From Oscillatoriales cyanobacterium PMM_0019 (GTDB lineage Bacteria > Cyanobacteriota > Cyanobacteriia > Cyanobacteriales > CASBRB01): DNA of 39,161 nucleotides. Where the stretch lies: NCBI GenBank assembly GCA_949127975.1, contig CASBRB010000489.1:1-39161 (forward strand), read 5' to 3'. The notes below the pieces were generated by a model. It worked only from the letters and a program-made list of their open reading frames with translations. It was not told the origin of the DNA and ran no database searches. Positions 8,601 to 15,299 of the stretch are shown piece after piece. How positions within the stretch are numbered: the stretch's first letter is position 1; each line of letters starts with the position of its first letter. A program made the translations under genes and the position numbers.

Positions 8601-10821
8601 CGATCTGGATGCCTGGCTAAATGATAATGCCGTTGGGGAATTAACCAACAGTAATGATTTTGATGAACTGGAAAATTTACTAACACAAACCCCACCGATA
8701 AAAGCCGAAAAACAACTCCCCCCTAAGGGTTCGTCTTATGAGAGTTCAGCAACCGCAAATGCTGTTGAGGATGAATTCGACGAACTGGAAAAAATGATGC
8801 AGGATAGTGACAGTAAGATAAGCCCCCCAAGCTTGGGGAAAGCTCCCTTACAGCCAATACGTAGCCGGCTGTCAAAAGCATTTGGCGATCAGACTACTAA
8901 GGTGCCTGTCAAGCACTTGGACAACTTAAGCAATTTAGTAGGGGAACTGGTGGTAAGCCGCAACAGCCTGGAGCAGGATCAGGAACGGATGCGCCAATTT
9001 CTGGATAACTTACTGAGCCAAGTGCAGCAACTTTCGGATGTGGGTGCCAGAATGCAGGATTTATATGAGCGATCGCTCCTGGAAACCTCGATCATTGCTA
9101 GCCGCCAGCATCACCGAAATTTATCTAAGTTGGATAGTTCATCGCTGCAGCTTCAAAACCCTAGTAAATATGACCCGCTAGAAATGGATCAGTTCAGCCC
9201 GATACACTTGCTGTCCCAAGAAATGATCGAGTTGATTGTTCGGGTACGGGAGTCAGCTTCGGATATCGAGTTTTTAGTGGAAGAAACAGACCAAGTCGCC
9301 CGGATGCTGCGACTAATCACAACTCAGCTACAAGAAGGGCTAACGCGATCGCGCATGGCACCGTTTAAGCAGACCGCCGAAAGATTACCTCGTGCCGTGC
9401 GAGATATTTCAATGAAGTTAAACAAGCAGGCGGAGCTAATCGTAGATGGCAAGGACACCTTAATTGACAATGTCATCCTGGAAAAACTCTACGACCCGAT
9501 GACCCACTTGATTAACAACGCCATGACTCACGGCATTGAGGAGCCACAAAAACGCATCGCCGCAGGTAAGTCACCTGTAGGTCGCATTACTATCCAGGCA
9601 TTCCACCAAGGCAACCAGACGGTGATTTCCGTATCCGATGATGGGGCTGGTATTGATATCGAGCGAGTCAAAGCAAAGGCAATTGAAAAAAGGCTCATAT
9701 CGTCACAAGACGCTAAAAGCTTGTCTAAACAGGAGGTATACGAGTTTCTCTTCGATGCTGGCTTCAGCACCCAAGACCAAGCCAATGATTTCGCTGGTCG
9801 TGGTGTAGGCATGAACGTGGTGATCACCAGTTTGAATGAAATTCGGGGGATAATCAGTACCGAATCCACTTTGGGCAAGGGAACCACGTTTACGATTCGG
9901 TTGCCTCTAACCCTGAGTATTGGTAAAGCACTATGCTGCCTCAGCGACAGGGCTAGTATTGCCTTTCCTATGGATGGGGTGGAAGATATGTTCGATGTGC
10001 CCGTTGATGCCATTAAAACCGATACCGACGAGCAGCGGTGTATTGCCTGGCGGGACACGCTCCTACCATTCCAATCTCTATCAGAACTGTTGACGTATAA
10101 TCGTCAACTTAGTCGGGGCAGCGTTTACGGTGGCAAGCGGGAAGACAACATGATATCCATAGTCGTGCTGCGCAGTGCCGGAAACTTTTTGGCAGTCCAG
10201 GTGGATAAAGTGGTAGGCGAACAGGAAATCGTGATCAAGCAACTGCACGGTCCCGTGCCTAAACCAGTGGGGATCGCTGGTGCTACCGTGCTTGGGGATG
10301 GCCGAATTATGCCGATCGCCGACGTTTTAGAGCTGATTGATCTCTCTAGAGGGGTGACGAGCAAACAACATACCGATCTCTGGCTGAGAGATCATTCAGT
10401 ACCTGAAGTCCCAGTTAAGACTGAACCGATGGTGCTGATTGTCGATGACTCGATTACGGTGCGGGAACTTCTCTCTATGACCTTTAATAAGGCAGGTTAC
10501 CGAGTAGAACAAGCCCGTGATGGACAAGAAGCCTGGGATAAACTCCGGTCTGGTTTACCTTGCGATATCGTCTTCTGTGATATTGAAATGCCCAGAATGG
10601 ATGGTCTAGAGCTACTGTCTCGAATTCAAAAAGACGATACCCTCAACCATCTCCCAGTAGCGATGCTTACCTCTCGCGGTGCTGTCCGACACCAGCAAAT
10701 GGCTGCTGAACTAGGGGCTAGTGGTTACTTTACCAAACCTTATCTGGAAGAAGCACTACTCGATGCGGCTCAACGGATGATGAAAGGGGAAGTATTGCTT
10801 CACGCCCCCAGCAACGCATAA
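5686..10821 (+). CDS. pilL: Hybrid CheA histidine kinase with receiver (PilL/HmpE-like)
   Basis: This 1711-residue kinase is the core of the chemotaxis operon. An HPt domain occupies 1-105, with the phosphorylatable His49 in AAHSIKGGA. Residues ~165-270 look like a second HPt-type helical bundle without an obvious His. An acidic, repeat-rich linker spans ~340-1060. Then come a dimerisation helix pair (from ~1073, NLSNLVGELVV), an ATPase domain with N-box HLINNAMTHGIE (about 1275), G1 box DDGAGI (1318-1323) and G2 box GRGVGMN (1371-1377), a CheW-like regulatory domain (~1405-1545), and a C-terminal receiver with phospho-acceptor Asp1632 and TKPY Lys. In the N-box the usual Asp before His-Gly is Thr. 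All catalytic elements appear intact. It lies 127 bp after the receptor gene and is last in the operon. Confidence 0.92.
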   Translation: MQTEQQQRIMGYFIDEAKEHLNTIEQGLLNLQNTITDREMVNEVFRAAHSIKGGAAMLGISSIQKTAHRLEDCFKLLKECPVKVDNKLETLFLKVFDTLSALVAELPKPFGLTEEIAKKIMVDVEPIFAELNNHVNQLVQNPGSSTSELSAALEIKPTDDKNNRKALEQTFEKTVLAQLRELLQIFRQPEQPVNRQELQKICRSLIALGQQFNLPKWNNLLETASSACANPSNSFRTLASIVIKEIKQAQELVLADRETEILPSRQLKALVPPESRKAPAEESLTSSPGERAKVVESKEEFNPLKSEPKNLSQPAIPFPATRIQKNYDKAMKKGAAARNVNEPEVGILELDSLAELFSGETPELDENWQSETTISNIDAKEMMDSIEELNLDLDSDFADLLIESDNQKSTAPEISELDDFMNLFGEEIQSEAEVRVAKAEGLSDEDFSDFLWETEQPELQAKSAKESDDLSSLFGEEIWFADESSNPSLPDSVPKQQDDEELLNILTAEDVNEALSTAANSPNALNALNDDSSLDNWLNELSENEFVFTPADFDPELVLIDEDRSNSNNLLEVQTQDVTEESAAKTPVNDLSLDFLEEEGNNWDFSSSLEQTMAEEELDELDEITDKDSERIISGEEEVLSKNSENKELSKDKALDVLFGETQLDENYQESSESSELSEDLGIETFLEDQSLDDLFEDEESDEAATLDETKDNLFGEVDEFLEPSSKTVLPEAAAKLEALFDAEGSDELASALDLDEEWDIDSALELAPAQTDEAAEKLDALFDAEDTLIADALESDEEWDIASALELDTDDLEASGKLSPAEALETSQYPSKVEEEWDDLSEFLTKDELFLETDGEESADKTPQFDISLDEFEELEANLNESETLDTSELHAADTEEFDEWDALLDEDVTLSGNDDKSSEEFDELDALLDEDVTASGNDDKSSEEFDELDALLDEDVTFSVNDDKSTDEFDDLDAWLNDNAVGELTNSNDFDELENLLTQTPPIKAEKQLPPKGSSYESSATANAVEDEFDELEKMMQDSDSKISPPSLGKAPLQPIRSRLSKAFGDQTTKVPVKHLDNLSNLVGELVVSRNSLEQDQERMRQFLDNLLSQVQQLSDVGARMQDLYERSLLETSIIASRQHHRNLSKLDSSSLQLQNPSKYDPLEMDQFSPIHLLSQEMIELIVRVRESASDIEFLVEETDQVARMLRLITTQLQEGLTRSRMAPFKQTAERLPRAVRDISMKLNKQAELIVDGKDTLIDNVILEKLYDPMTHLINNAMTHGIEEPQKRIAAGKSPVGRITIQAFHQGNQTVISVSDDGAGIDIERVKAKAIEKRLISSQDAKSLSKQEVYEFLFDAGFSTQDQANDFAGRGVGMNVVITSLNEIRGIISTESTLGKGTTFTIRLPLTLSIGKALCCLSDRASIAFPMDGVEDMFDVPVDAIKTDTDEQRCIAWRDTLLPFQSLSELLTYNRQLSRGSVYGGKREDNMISIVVLRSAGNFLAVQVDKVVGEQEIVIKQLHGPVPKPVGIAGATVLGDGRIMPIADVLELIDLSRGVTSKQHTDLWLRDHSVPEVPVKTEPMVLIVDDSITVRELLSMTFNKAGYRVEQARDGQEAWDKLRSGLPCDIVFCDIEMPRMDGLELLSRIQKDDTLNHLPVAMLTSRGAVRHQQMAAELGASGYFTKPYLEEALLDAAQRMMKGEVLLHAPSNA
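7880..8120 (+). repeat. Two imperfect ~42-residue acidic repeats inside the CheA linker
   Basis: The motif KLEALFDAE / KLDALFDAE, followed about 20 residues later by DEEWDI.SALEL, occurs twice in succession. The repeats keep the CheA reading frame and are strongly acidic. They sit in the linker between the phosphotransfer domain and the kinase core. Confidence 0.55.
8374..8589 (+). repeat. Three tandem 72-bp (24-residue) repeats inside the CheA linker
   Basis: Units at 8374-8445, 8446-8517 and 8518-8589, with a degenerate fourth from 8590, each encode E-E-F-D-E-L/W-D-A-L-L-D-E-D-V-T followed by S-G/V-N-D-D-K-S. They are nearly identical at DNA level, which indicates recent tandem duplication within a coding linker. 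Copy number may vary between strains. Confidence 0.85.
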
Positions 10822-11620
10822 ATGAACAGGAGTCAGGAGACAGGAGTCAGGCGGTTTTCTCGTTCCAAGCCTTGGCCTGGGAACGCTGTTGGTGAGGCAG
10901 AGCCGACAGTACTGTAGCACTGCCTCTACATATAGCATTGAGTAGGGTGGGCTCTCCCGTACTTAGGGTGATAAAAAAATCTTATCTATACTTGGAAGCC
11001 CTTTGATAATAAGCGTTGATCGAGAGATTTATTATTTGATTTTTCTTATTTAAATTATTAATGATTGAACGATTGAGTAACGATTAATGAACTTTAAGTA
11101 GTTTAGGTTTTGGTAGTGCTTTAAGTTTACTACGTAGTTTACCCGAATTAAGCTACCTCAGATTTATCAAGTGCTGAAATGACAGACACAATGAAATAGA
11201 TGCAGTACTCACTATAAGTTCAACAACCAAATAAATCCAATGAAAGTTGGTGGTTTTCTGGTAAATCAGTTGAGTCATTAAATTTAGTATTAGACTTAGA
11301 TTTTGTTCTAGATTTAGTGACTTTAGTGACTATAGTTTCTGATGGAATTGGTGTAATTCGCCAACTTATGGTAAAAATCACAGGTTTTTAGATGACGTGC
11401 GTTAGCGTTAGCGGCGGAGCATCGATCTCTTTCGCTCTATCTGGTAACGGTTACCAGATGCGGTTGTACACTACATCATACTACGAGAGTTAAATGCCAT
11501 AAATCAATGCTGATAACATAGCTATGTCTGCCATCATCCCTACATTGTAGTACAGATTTGATGATTTGACGCTTGAGTTTCCGGTAGAATAGTAGCAGTG
11601 GAGTTTATCGAGCGAGCAGA
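10822..11620. other. About 800 bp without a recognisable gene, with several repeats
   Basis: No convincing coding region was found. The stretch holds an aggagtcaggagacaggagt-type tandem repeat (10828-10850); a near-palindromic segment with flanks (10860-10935) resembling the repeat at 25160-25208; a copy of the ggctctcccgtac motif (10950-10975) that recurs at 14426-14451; and a perfect interrupted palindrome (11439-11459). It separates the chemotaxis operon from the two small peptide genes. Confidence 0.5.
11439..11459. promoter_or_regulatory. Interrupted palindrome, candidate operator
   Basis: Perfect 10-bp arms ATCTGGTAAC and GTTACCAGAT flank a single G. The size, symmetry and single-base centre are typical of a dimeric repressor site. 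It lies 161 bp upstream of the first short-peptide gene, so control of that gene is possible but not shown. Confidence 0.4.
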
Positions 11621-11767
11621 ATGAGTAAAACCAAGCAGCAGAAGGATAAGAAACGTCCTCATCTCAATAAGTCAGCGATCGTCGTCAGTGAATCAGAATT
11701 ATTGAGTGATGCTGAACTATCTCAGATCTGTGGTGGGGCTTCGATAGGTGGAAAAAATATCTGTTAA
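11621..11767 (+). CDS. Short Gly-Gly leader peptide, copy 1 (48 aa)
   Basis: A 48-residue ORF with a basic N-terminus (MSKTKQQKDKKRP) and a leader-like block ESELLSDAELSQICGG, followed by only nine residues, ASIGGKNIC. The L-S-D-x-E-L-x-x-(I/V)-x-G-G pattern matches the double-glycine leaders of cyanobacterial bacteriocin-type and other secreted peptides that peptidase-containing ABC transporters cleave. If cleaved after Gly-Gly, the product is a nonapeptide; a second GG inside the tail is an alternative site. No transporter, peptidase or modifying enzyme is encoded in the window. The tail is far shorter than usual bacteriocin cores, so a signal peptide or a truncated precursor are both possible. 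The family call rests on the motif alone. Confidence 0.6.
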   Translation: MSKTKQQKDKKRPHLNKSAIVVSESELLSDAELSQICGGASIGGKNIC

Positions 11768-11799
11768 TGAACTGAACTGTGAATTCTATAGGAGTAAAG

Positions 11800-11967
11800 A
11801 TGAGCAAGAAGAAACCGATCGCTATTCACCATCAGCAAGTATCGTCAGGGAAATCTGAATTATTGAGTGATTCAGAAGTGTCGGCAGCGAAAACTGAATT
11901 ATTGAGTGATGCCGAACTATCTCAGATCTGTGGTGGGGCTTTGATGGGTGGAAAGAATATCTTGTAA
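11800..11967 (+). CDS. Short Gly-Gly leader peptide, copy 2 (55 aa)
   Basis: A 55-residue ORF closely related to copy 1, starting 32 bp downstream of it. The ATG at 11800 is chosen over an in-frame GTG at 11779 because AGGAG lies about 6 nt before it. The leader block TELLSDAELSQICGG is nearly identical to copy 1 and is preceded by a second, partial copy (SELLSDSEVS), an internal duplication. The tail is ALMGGKNIL, nine residues like copy 1. DNA after both stop codons is also similar (taatgaactgaac), so the gene arose by tandem duplication including flanking sequence. Function is unknown; a secreted peptide is inferred. Confidence 0.65.
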   Translation: MSKKKPIAIHHQQVSSGKSELLSDSEVSAAKTELLSDAELSQICGGALMGGKNIL

Positions 11968-12063
11968 TGAACTGAACGGTATAGTTTACTTGGGTGATTT
12001 GAACTGCATCACGATTAATGATGGATTGCTTGAACTGTTGTAGAGATTAATCAGGTTAAAGGG

Positions 12064-12090
12064 TTGACAATTAGCTGAATTCCTTATAAT
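12064..12090 (+). promoter_or_regulatory. Promoter-like sequence
   Basis: A perfect TTGACA (12064-12069) and a perfect TATAAT (12085-12090) are separated by 15 bp, shorter than the 17-bp optimum. No + strand gene follows, and the next gene is on the other strand. It could drive a small or antisense RNA, or be chance in AT-rich DNA. Confidence 0.3.
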
Positions 12091-12118
12091 TTCAGATATT
12101 GACATCAATGAAAGCTAC

Positions 12119-12349
12119 TCAATTGTAATCCCCTACCGCTACATAAAACTGAGGATTAAGGAAAGTTAATGTGGCGATAATTCCCACCACAAACCACATT
12201 AACTTATCGAAATACAATTGACTAGGGATTTGACGATTGTTTCGATGTCTTCTATTGACGACATGACTTGTTGGATTACTCTTATTACGTTGATTTGGAG
12301 TAGTCAATTCCCAATCTAATTTCTTCATCCAATCTAATTCATTCCCCAC
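12119..12349 (-). CDS. Small hypothetical membrane protein
   Basis: A 76-residue ORF with a GTG start that overlaps the end of the upstream HTH-like gene by 16 nt, so the two are probably translationally coupled. The N-terminal half is polar and basic, with two repeats of LDW. The C-terminal third has one hydrophobic stretch (about 50-72, LMWFVVGIIATLTFL) that could span the membrane. I do not recognise the family. It is the last gene of a minus-strand cluster; its partner is split by an insertion element, so expression may now be lost. Confidence 0.5.
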   Translation of the reverse strand: MGNELDWMKKLDWELTTPNQRNKSNPTSHVVNRRHRNNRQIPSQLYFDKLMWFVVGIIATLTFLNPQFYVAVGDYN

Positions 12350-12891
12350 CTTTTCAGCACTAGATTCACCTCCTCCTCTGAAGTTAGTGGTTTTGGCTTT
12401 GGGAACTTTGTACCCAAACTAGCCTTAAATGAAGATATCTGACGCTGTAACTGAGGCGGCAGTAAATGTGGATTCTTCTTTAGCATTTGTGCCATGTCAT
12501 CACTCAGCAGTTCTTCGGCTGCCTTTACTGCCGCAATATCTGCTGCTCTATTCATGTCAACTTCTTCATATCCCGCCACCTTCAATTCTATGTCCGAAAT
12601 AGGCGTTGCTTGTCGATCAATCTCAATTGAATCTGAGTCTTGCTCAACTATCCCCTTATCAGTATTAGCAGTAGCAACCAACGATGCAGTTGATGAATAT
12701 GAAGTAGATGAAGTAGATGAAGTAGATGAAGTTGATGAAGTTTGTTCAACAATTGATTCATTATCCTCATCTCTCATAGCAGTGGTTTTCCCTGGTACTT
12801 TAAAACCTGACGCTTTTTTATACTTCGTCAAATGCTCGTCGAAAGCATCCAACGTAGCTAACTGAGATTTGCTCACATAGAACTTTTGTCC
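12334..12891 (-). pseudogene. 3' fragment of an HTH-like gene split by an IS630-type element
   Basis: The fragment reads GQKFYVSKSQLATLDAFDEHL, then a Lys/Ser-rich linker, a Ser-Thr repeat tract (from a 9-bp DNA repeat) and a helical acidic C-terminus. A GTG at 12876 could start a 180-residue remnant, but the open frame runs on to the insertion boundary. Joining 12891 to 14787 with one copy of the TA target gives an uninterrupted frame (EINPYRLGQKFY across the junction), and the joined segment from GTG 14934 is exactly 236 codons. The pattern of basic helix, EINPYR turn, then F-Y-V-S-x-x-Q-L resembles helix-turn-helix or excisionase-type domains; that identity is inferred. This is the 3' part of a gene broken by insertion. 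Confidence 0.7.
12700..12741. repeat. 9-bp tandem repeat inside the split gene
   Basis: About four and a half copies of gaagtagat-type units (the last one varies, gaagttgat). On the minus strand they encode a Ser-Thr-Ser-Thr linker. Because the unit is a multiple of 3, copy changes keep the frame. Confidence 0.7.
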
Positions 12892-12893
12892 TA

Positions 12894-12970
12894 CTCCCTT
12901 CCCGCCAGAAGATTATGTACTACAGGCGGACGACGGCGCGGGCGAAGTAATCGCGCCGTCGTCCGCCGGC
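12894..12970. repeat. Left terminal inverted repeat of the IS630-type element, with hairpin
   Basis: It matches the inverse of 14708-14784 with five mismatches. It contains a perfect 16-bp stem (ggcggacgacggcgcg at 12925-12940 and cgcgccgtcgtccgcc at 12952-12967) with an 11-nt loop. Where it differs from the right copy, the stem changes are partly compensatory. Confidence 0.88.
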
Positions 12971-13031
12971 AAGGGAACCCCTTAAGTATTATTACTTACA
13001 ACGTTCGACGCTCCCGGTCGGTCATCTGCTA

Positions 13032-13218
13032 GAGCGCCGGTCCAGTAGAACTATTTAACAAAATATACAAGATGTGTATTTTGTGTAAATCGAACTTTTT
13101 GGCACTTCGCTTGAATGCGATCGCTCTTAACCAGACCTGAAAATTCAGCCAAAAATGGCGTTTTCGTCTGATACACATAATTGTGTTTTTGTCAACCACT
13201 CTTACTGGACCGGCGCTC
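13032..13218. mobile_element. Nested 187-bp MITE-like element
   Basis: Perfect inverted repeats of gagcgccggtccagta lie at 13032-13047 and 13203-13218. They are flanked by TA on both sides (13030-13031 and 13219-13220), giving 19-bp perfect inverted repeats when the flanks are counted. No gene lies inside. The TA duplication is typical of miniature elements mobilised by IS630/mariner-type transposases. The end sequence differs from that of the surrounding element, so a different transposase probably moved it. It sits upstream of the transposase gene. Confidence 0.75.
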
Positions 13219-13291
13219 TAGTAATTATTACTTGACTTTTTAGATCTTTTTAAGGGATAATTTGAGCAGATAAATCAATGGCTTACAAATA

Positions 13292-14392
13292 ATGAACAAC
13301 CGGACTGACAGATTAAAACAAATTCCTCCAGATTGGGAATCGTGGCCAAACTTATACTATCAATATCAACAGAGTTATATTCGTCAAAAATTATTAGCAA
13401 TTAAATATTTGTGGTTGGGTTATAGTCGTCAACAAGTTACCCAGATGGTGTCATGTAGCTATCTCACTTTAACCCAGTGGCTAGATGATTTTTTATCGGG
13501 TGGTTTGTCAAAATTAACCCAACCAATCACACACCTAGTCCCATCTCGGCTCAATCAAGAACAACAAATAGAATTGAAGAGAATGCTTCTAGAAGACTCC
13601 CCTAAAGATTATGGTATAGATAAATACATTTGGACAGCAAAAATAATTATTACAGTTCTTAAAGAAAAATGGGATGTATCACTTAAAGATACTAGGATTT
13701 ATGAAATTCTGGATGAGCTTAACTTATCTCACCAAAAAGCTCATCGGGACTATGCTAATGCTGACTCATATCGTCAAAAACAGTTTGTAGATATTCTTAA
13801 AAAAAAAATCTCATGCCAGCAGATAGGTGAAAAAATTATCTTTTTTGATGAATTTGCAGTTTACGACCGTCCTAGTTTATTTTATACTTGGGCAGAAAAG
13901 AATAGTAGACCAGAGATTGCCAGTAATGAAAGGCGAAGAAATAAAGTCAACGGCTTTTTCTGTGTAGATGCGTTAACGGGTGAAGAGTATCTTAAATTAA
14001 GCGATCGGGCTAAAACTGAAAATATTGTTAGTTATTTTGCTGAACTATGTAGTGATGTAAGCCAGCAAGGGTTTCAGAAATTAACCGTATTTCTAGATAA
14101 TAACAGTACTCATAAACAAAAAATGCAACGCCTTTTACAACTAGAATTAGTCAAAATGAAAATCCAGTCTTTTCAGGTAGAGTTTATTTATACACCACCT
14201 TATTCGACTAATTATAACTTAGTTGAGTATTTAATACATCAGCTTAGATTACAACTGCTACACCATCAACCTGTAAATACAACTATTGAAGAAGTCCGCT
14301 ATAGGATTGAGCAATATTTACAAGCTAACCAGCTTCAAACTCCACAGCAAATTAAAAATATTATTAATCATATTTTAGCTCTAGCTAAGTAA
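13292..14392 (+). CDS. IS630-family transposase
   Basis: A 366-residue DDE transposase, close to the usual IS630 length. An N-terminal helix-turn-helix region (about 30-75, around YSRQQVTQMV) should bind the terminal repeats. The catalytic triad is visible: Asp in IIFFDEFAVYD, Asp in TVFLDNNSTHK, and Glu in YNLVEYL after the family-typical TPPYST turn (usually SPELNPIE). The frame has no stop or shift, so the enzyme may be active. It is AT-rich compared with neighbouring host genes. The surrounding TA-flanked inverted repeats agree with this family. Confidence 0.9.
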   Translation: MNNRTDRLKQIPPDWESWPNLYYQYQQSYIRQKLLAIKYLWLGYSRQQVTQMVSCSYLTLTQWLDDFLSGGLSKLTQPITHLVPSRLNQEQQIELKRMLLEDSPKDYGIDKYIWTAKIIITVLKEKWDVSLKDTRIYEILDELNLSHQKAHRDYANADSYRQKQFVDILKKKISCQQIGEKIIFFDEFAVYDRPSLFYTWAEKNSRPEIASNERRRNKVNGFFCVDALTGEEYLKLSDRAKTENIVSYFAELCSDVSQQGFQKLTVFLDNNSTHKQKMQRLLQLELVKMKIQSFQVEFIYTPPYSTNYNLVEYLIHQLRLQLLHHQPVNTTIEEVRYRIEQYLQANQLQTPQQIKNIINHILALAK

Positions 14393-14700
14393 TTTTATTA
14401 CATAGCAGTTGTTAAAAAACAGGACGGCTCTCCCGTACCTAGGCTGATAAATTTTACTAATCACTTGTCTGAAAGCCTTGAACAGAGGGAAATATAAGGT
14501 TCTCTTTCGTGGTAGCACCTAGATATGCTAAAGGAGGCCTAAGTCCTAAAAAAATCCACTACAGCAGTAAATTTAACCTGCAATAATTAGCAATTTTTTC
14601 CTATGAATCCATCCCAAGCATAAAACGGCATTAAACTTTTTCTGATACTGGATTTTAACTAATAGAAAAAGATTTTTGTTTAAATCCGGTTATCGATGGT
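14393..14700. other. Non-coding 3' part of the IS element
   Basis: About 300 bp between the transposase stop and the right terminal repeat. No ORF stands out. It contains ggctctcccgtacctaggct (14426-14445), a near copy of a motif outside the element at 10950-10970. In both places an aagcc-containing segment follows within about 30 bp. The nature of the shared segment is unknown. Confidence 0.5.
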
Positions 14701-14707
14701 TGCGCCT

Positions 14708-14784
14708 GCCGGCTGACGACGGCACGATTGCTTCGCCCGCGCCGTCGTCAGCCTGTAGTACATAATCTTCTAGCGGGAAGGGAG
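14708..14784. repeat. Right terminal inverted repeat of the IS630-type element, with hairpin
   Basis: It is the inverse of 12894-12970 with five differences. The internal hairpin (14711-14726 with 14738-14753) keeps 15 of 16 pairs. A G-C pair of the left copy is replaced by T-A here, a double change that preserves pairing. Confidence 0.88.
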
Positions 14785-14786
14785 TA

Positions 14787-14934
14787 ATCGATATGGGTTA
14801 ATCTCTAAATAACTAAATCTATCCCTCCTCGTTCTAGTCGCAATATCATACTTCGCATTCAGTTCGCTTACCAGCATGTAATGTATCTCTGGATCTAATT
14901 GATTCCCATTAATTGGCTCATGCCAATTATCCAC
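14787..14934 (-). pseudogene. 5' fragment of the split HTH-like gene
   Basis: From a possible GTG start at 14934 the frame reads VDNWHEPINGNQLDPEI, then MLVSELNAKYDIATRTRRDR and SYLEINPYR, and then hits the insertion boundary. The segment with basic residues and short helices looks like the first half of a DNA-binding domain that continues in 12334-12891. An ATG at 14877 is an alternative start. The frame is also continuous upstream with the acidic ORF at 14947-15207 except for one TAA. The original gene may therefore have been longer and carry a nonsense mutation, or these may be two coupled genes. Confidence 0.55.
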
Positions 14935-14946
14935 TATTTCATTCAG

Positions 14947-15207
14947 TTATACATCCTCTAGTGCCACTTCCTTTGGATATATTAGTTCATCATTATTAAC
15001 TACTTTCTCTTTCATGATTGATTCTCCTGATTCATTGACATCTGCTGCTGTTACTACTACTGCTGCTGCTTCTTCAATCCTCAAGTTATCTGAATTTACT
15101 GATTCTAAATCATACCAATCTGACGAAGCTCCATAATTGCCTGACTCAGAATCAGACCAATTATCATCGAAATCTTCCCCATCTATTCCCTTCGACACGT
15201 TCATCAC
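14947..15207 (-). CDS. Acidic hypothetical protein (86 aa)
   Basis: An 86-residue ORF rich in Asp, Glu, Ser and Asn (DGEDFDDNWSDSESGNYG at the start), with an Ala-Val patch in the middle encoded by a ctg/act-type microsatellite. I recognise no domain. It lies directly upstream of, and in the same frame as, the split HTH-like gene, separated by a single TAA. It may be a separate coupled gene, or the N-terminal part of that gene cut off by a nonsense mutation. An AGGAG-like sequence precedes the start (caaggagaaagtg). Confidence 0.45.
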   Translation of the reverse strand: MMNVSKGIDGEDFDDNWSDSESGNYGASSDWYDLESVNSDNLRIEEAAAVVVTAADVNESGESIMKEKVVNNDELIYPKEVALEDV

Positions 15208-15299
15208 TTTCTCCTTGTTTAATCGCTATGAGTTTACTTCCATTTTCTACCGCCGACTTTATCCCTACCACCGCCTCTATACCATTTCTTCACTGCCGA

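Larger units (their letters stand above)
12894..14784 (+). mobile_element. IS630-type insertion element, 1891 bp
   Basis: The element lies between two TA dinucleotides (12892-12893 and 14785-14786), the target duplication expected of the IS630/Tc1-mariner group. Its ends are inverted repeats of about 77 bp with only five differences, opening with ctcccttcccgc. Each end contains a strong internal hairpin. The cargo is one intact transposase gene on the + strand, plus a nested 187-bp element upstream of it. The insertion splits a minus-strand HTH-like gene, whose frame is restored if the element and one TA are removed. The near-identity of the ends suggests a fairly recent insertion. Confidence 0.85.

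Noticed and set aside
6663-8648. Long minus-strand open frames (241, 268 and 298 codons) opposite the CheA gene
   Set aside because: They are Ser/Asn- or Leu/Pro-rich mirror frames of the acidic repeats, with no domain and full overlap with a clear gene.
11559-11590. Promoter for the short-peptide genes (ttgatg or ttgacg with tagaat)
   Set aside because: Spacing is 20 or 13 bp, outside the usual range, so it is not reported as a feature.
12494-12865. 123-codon + strand ORF
   Set aside because: Opposite the split HTH-like gene; its VDEVDEVDE tract is the mirror of the 9-bp repeat. The minus strand rejoins across the IS, which supports that strand as coding.
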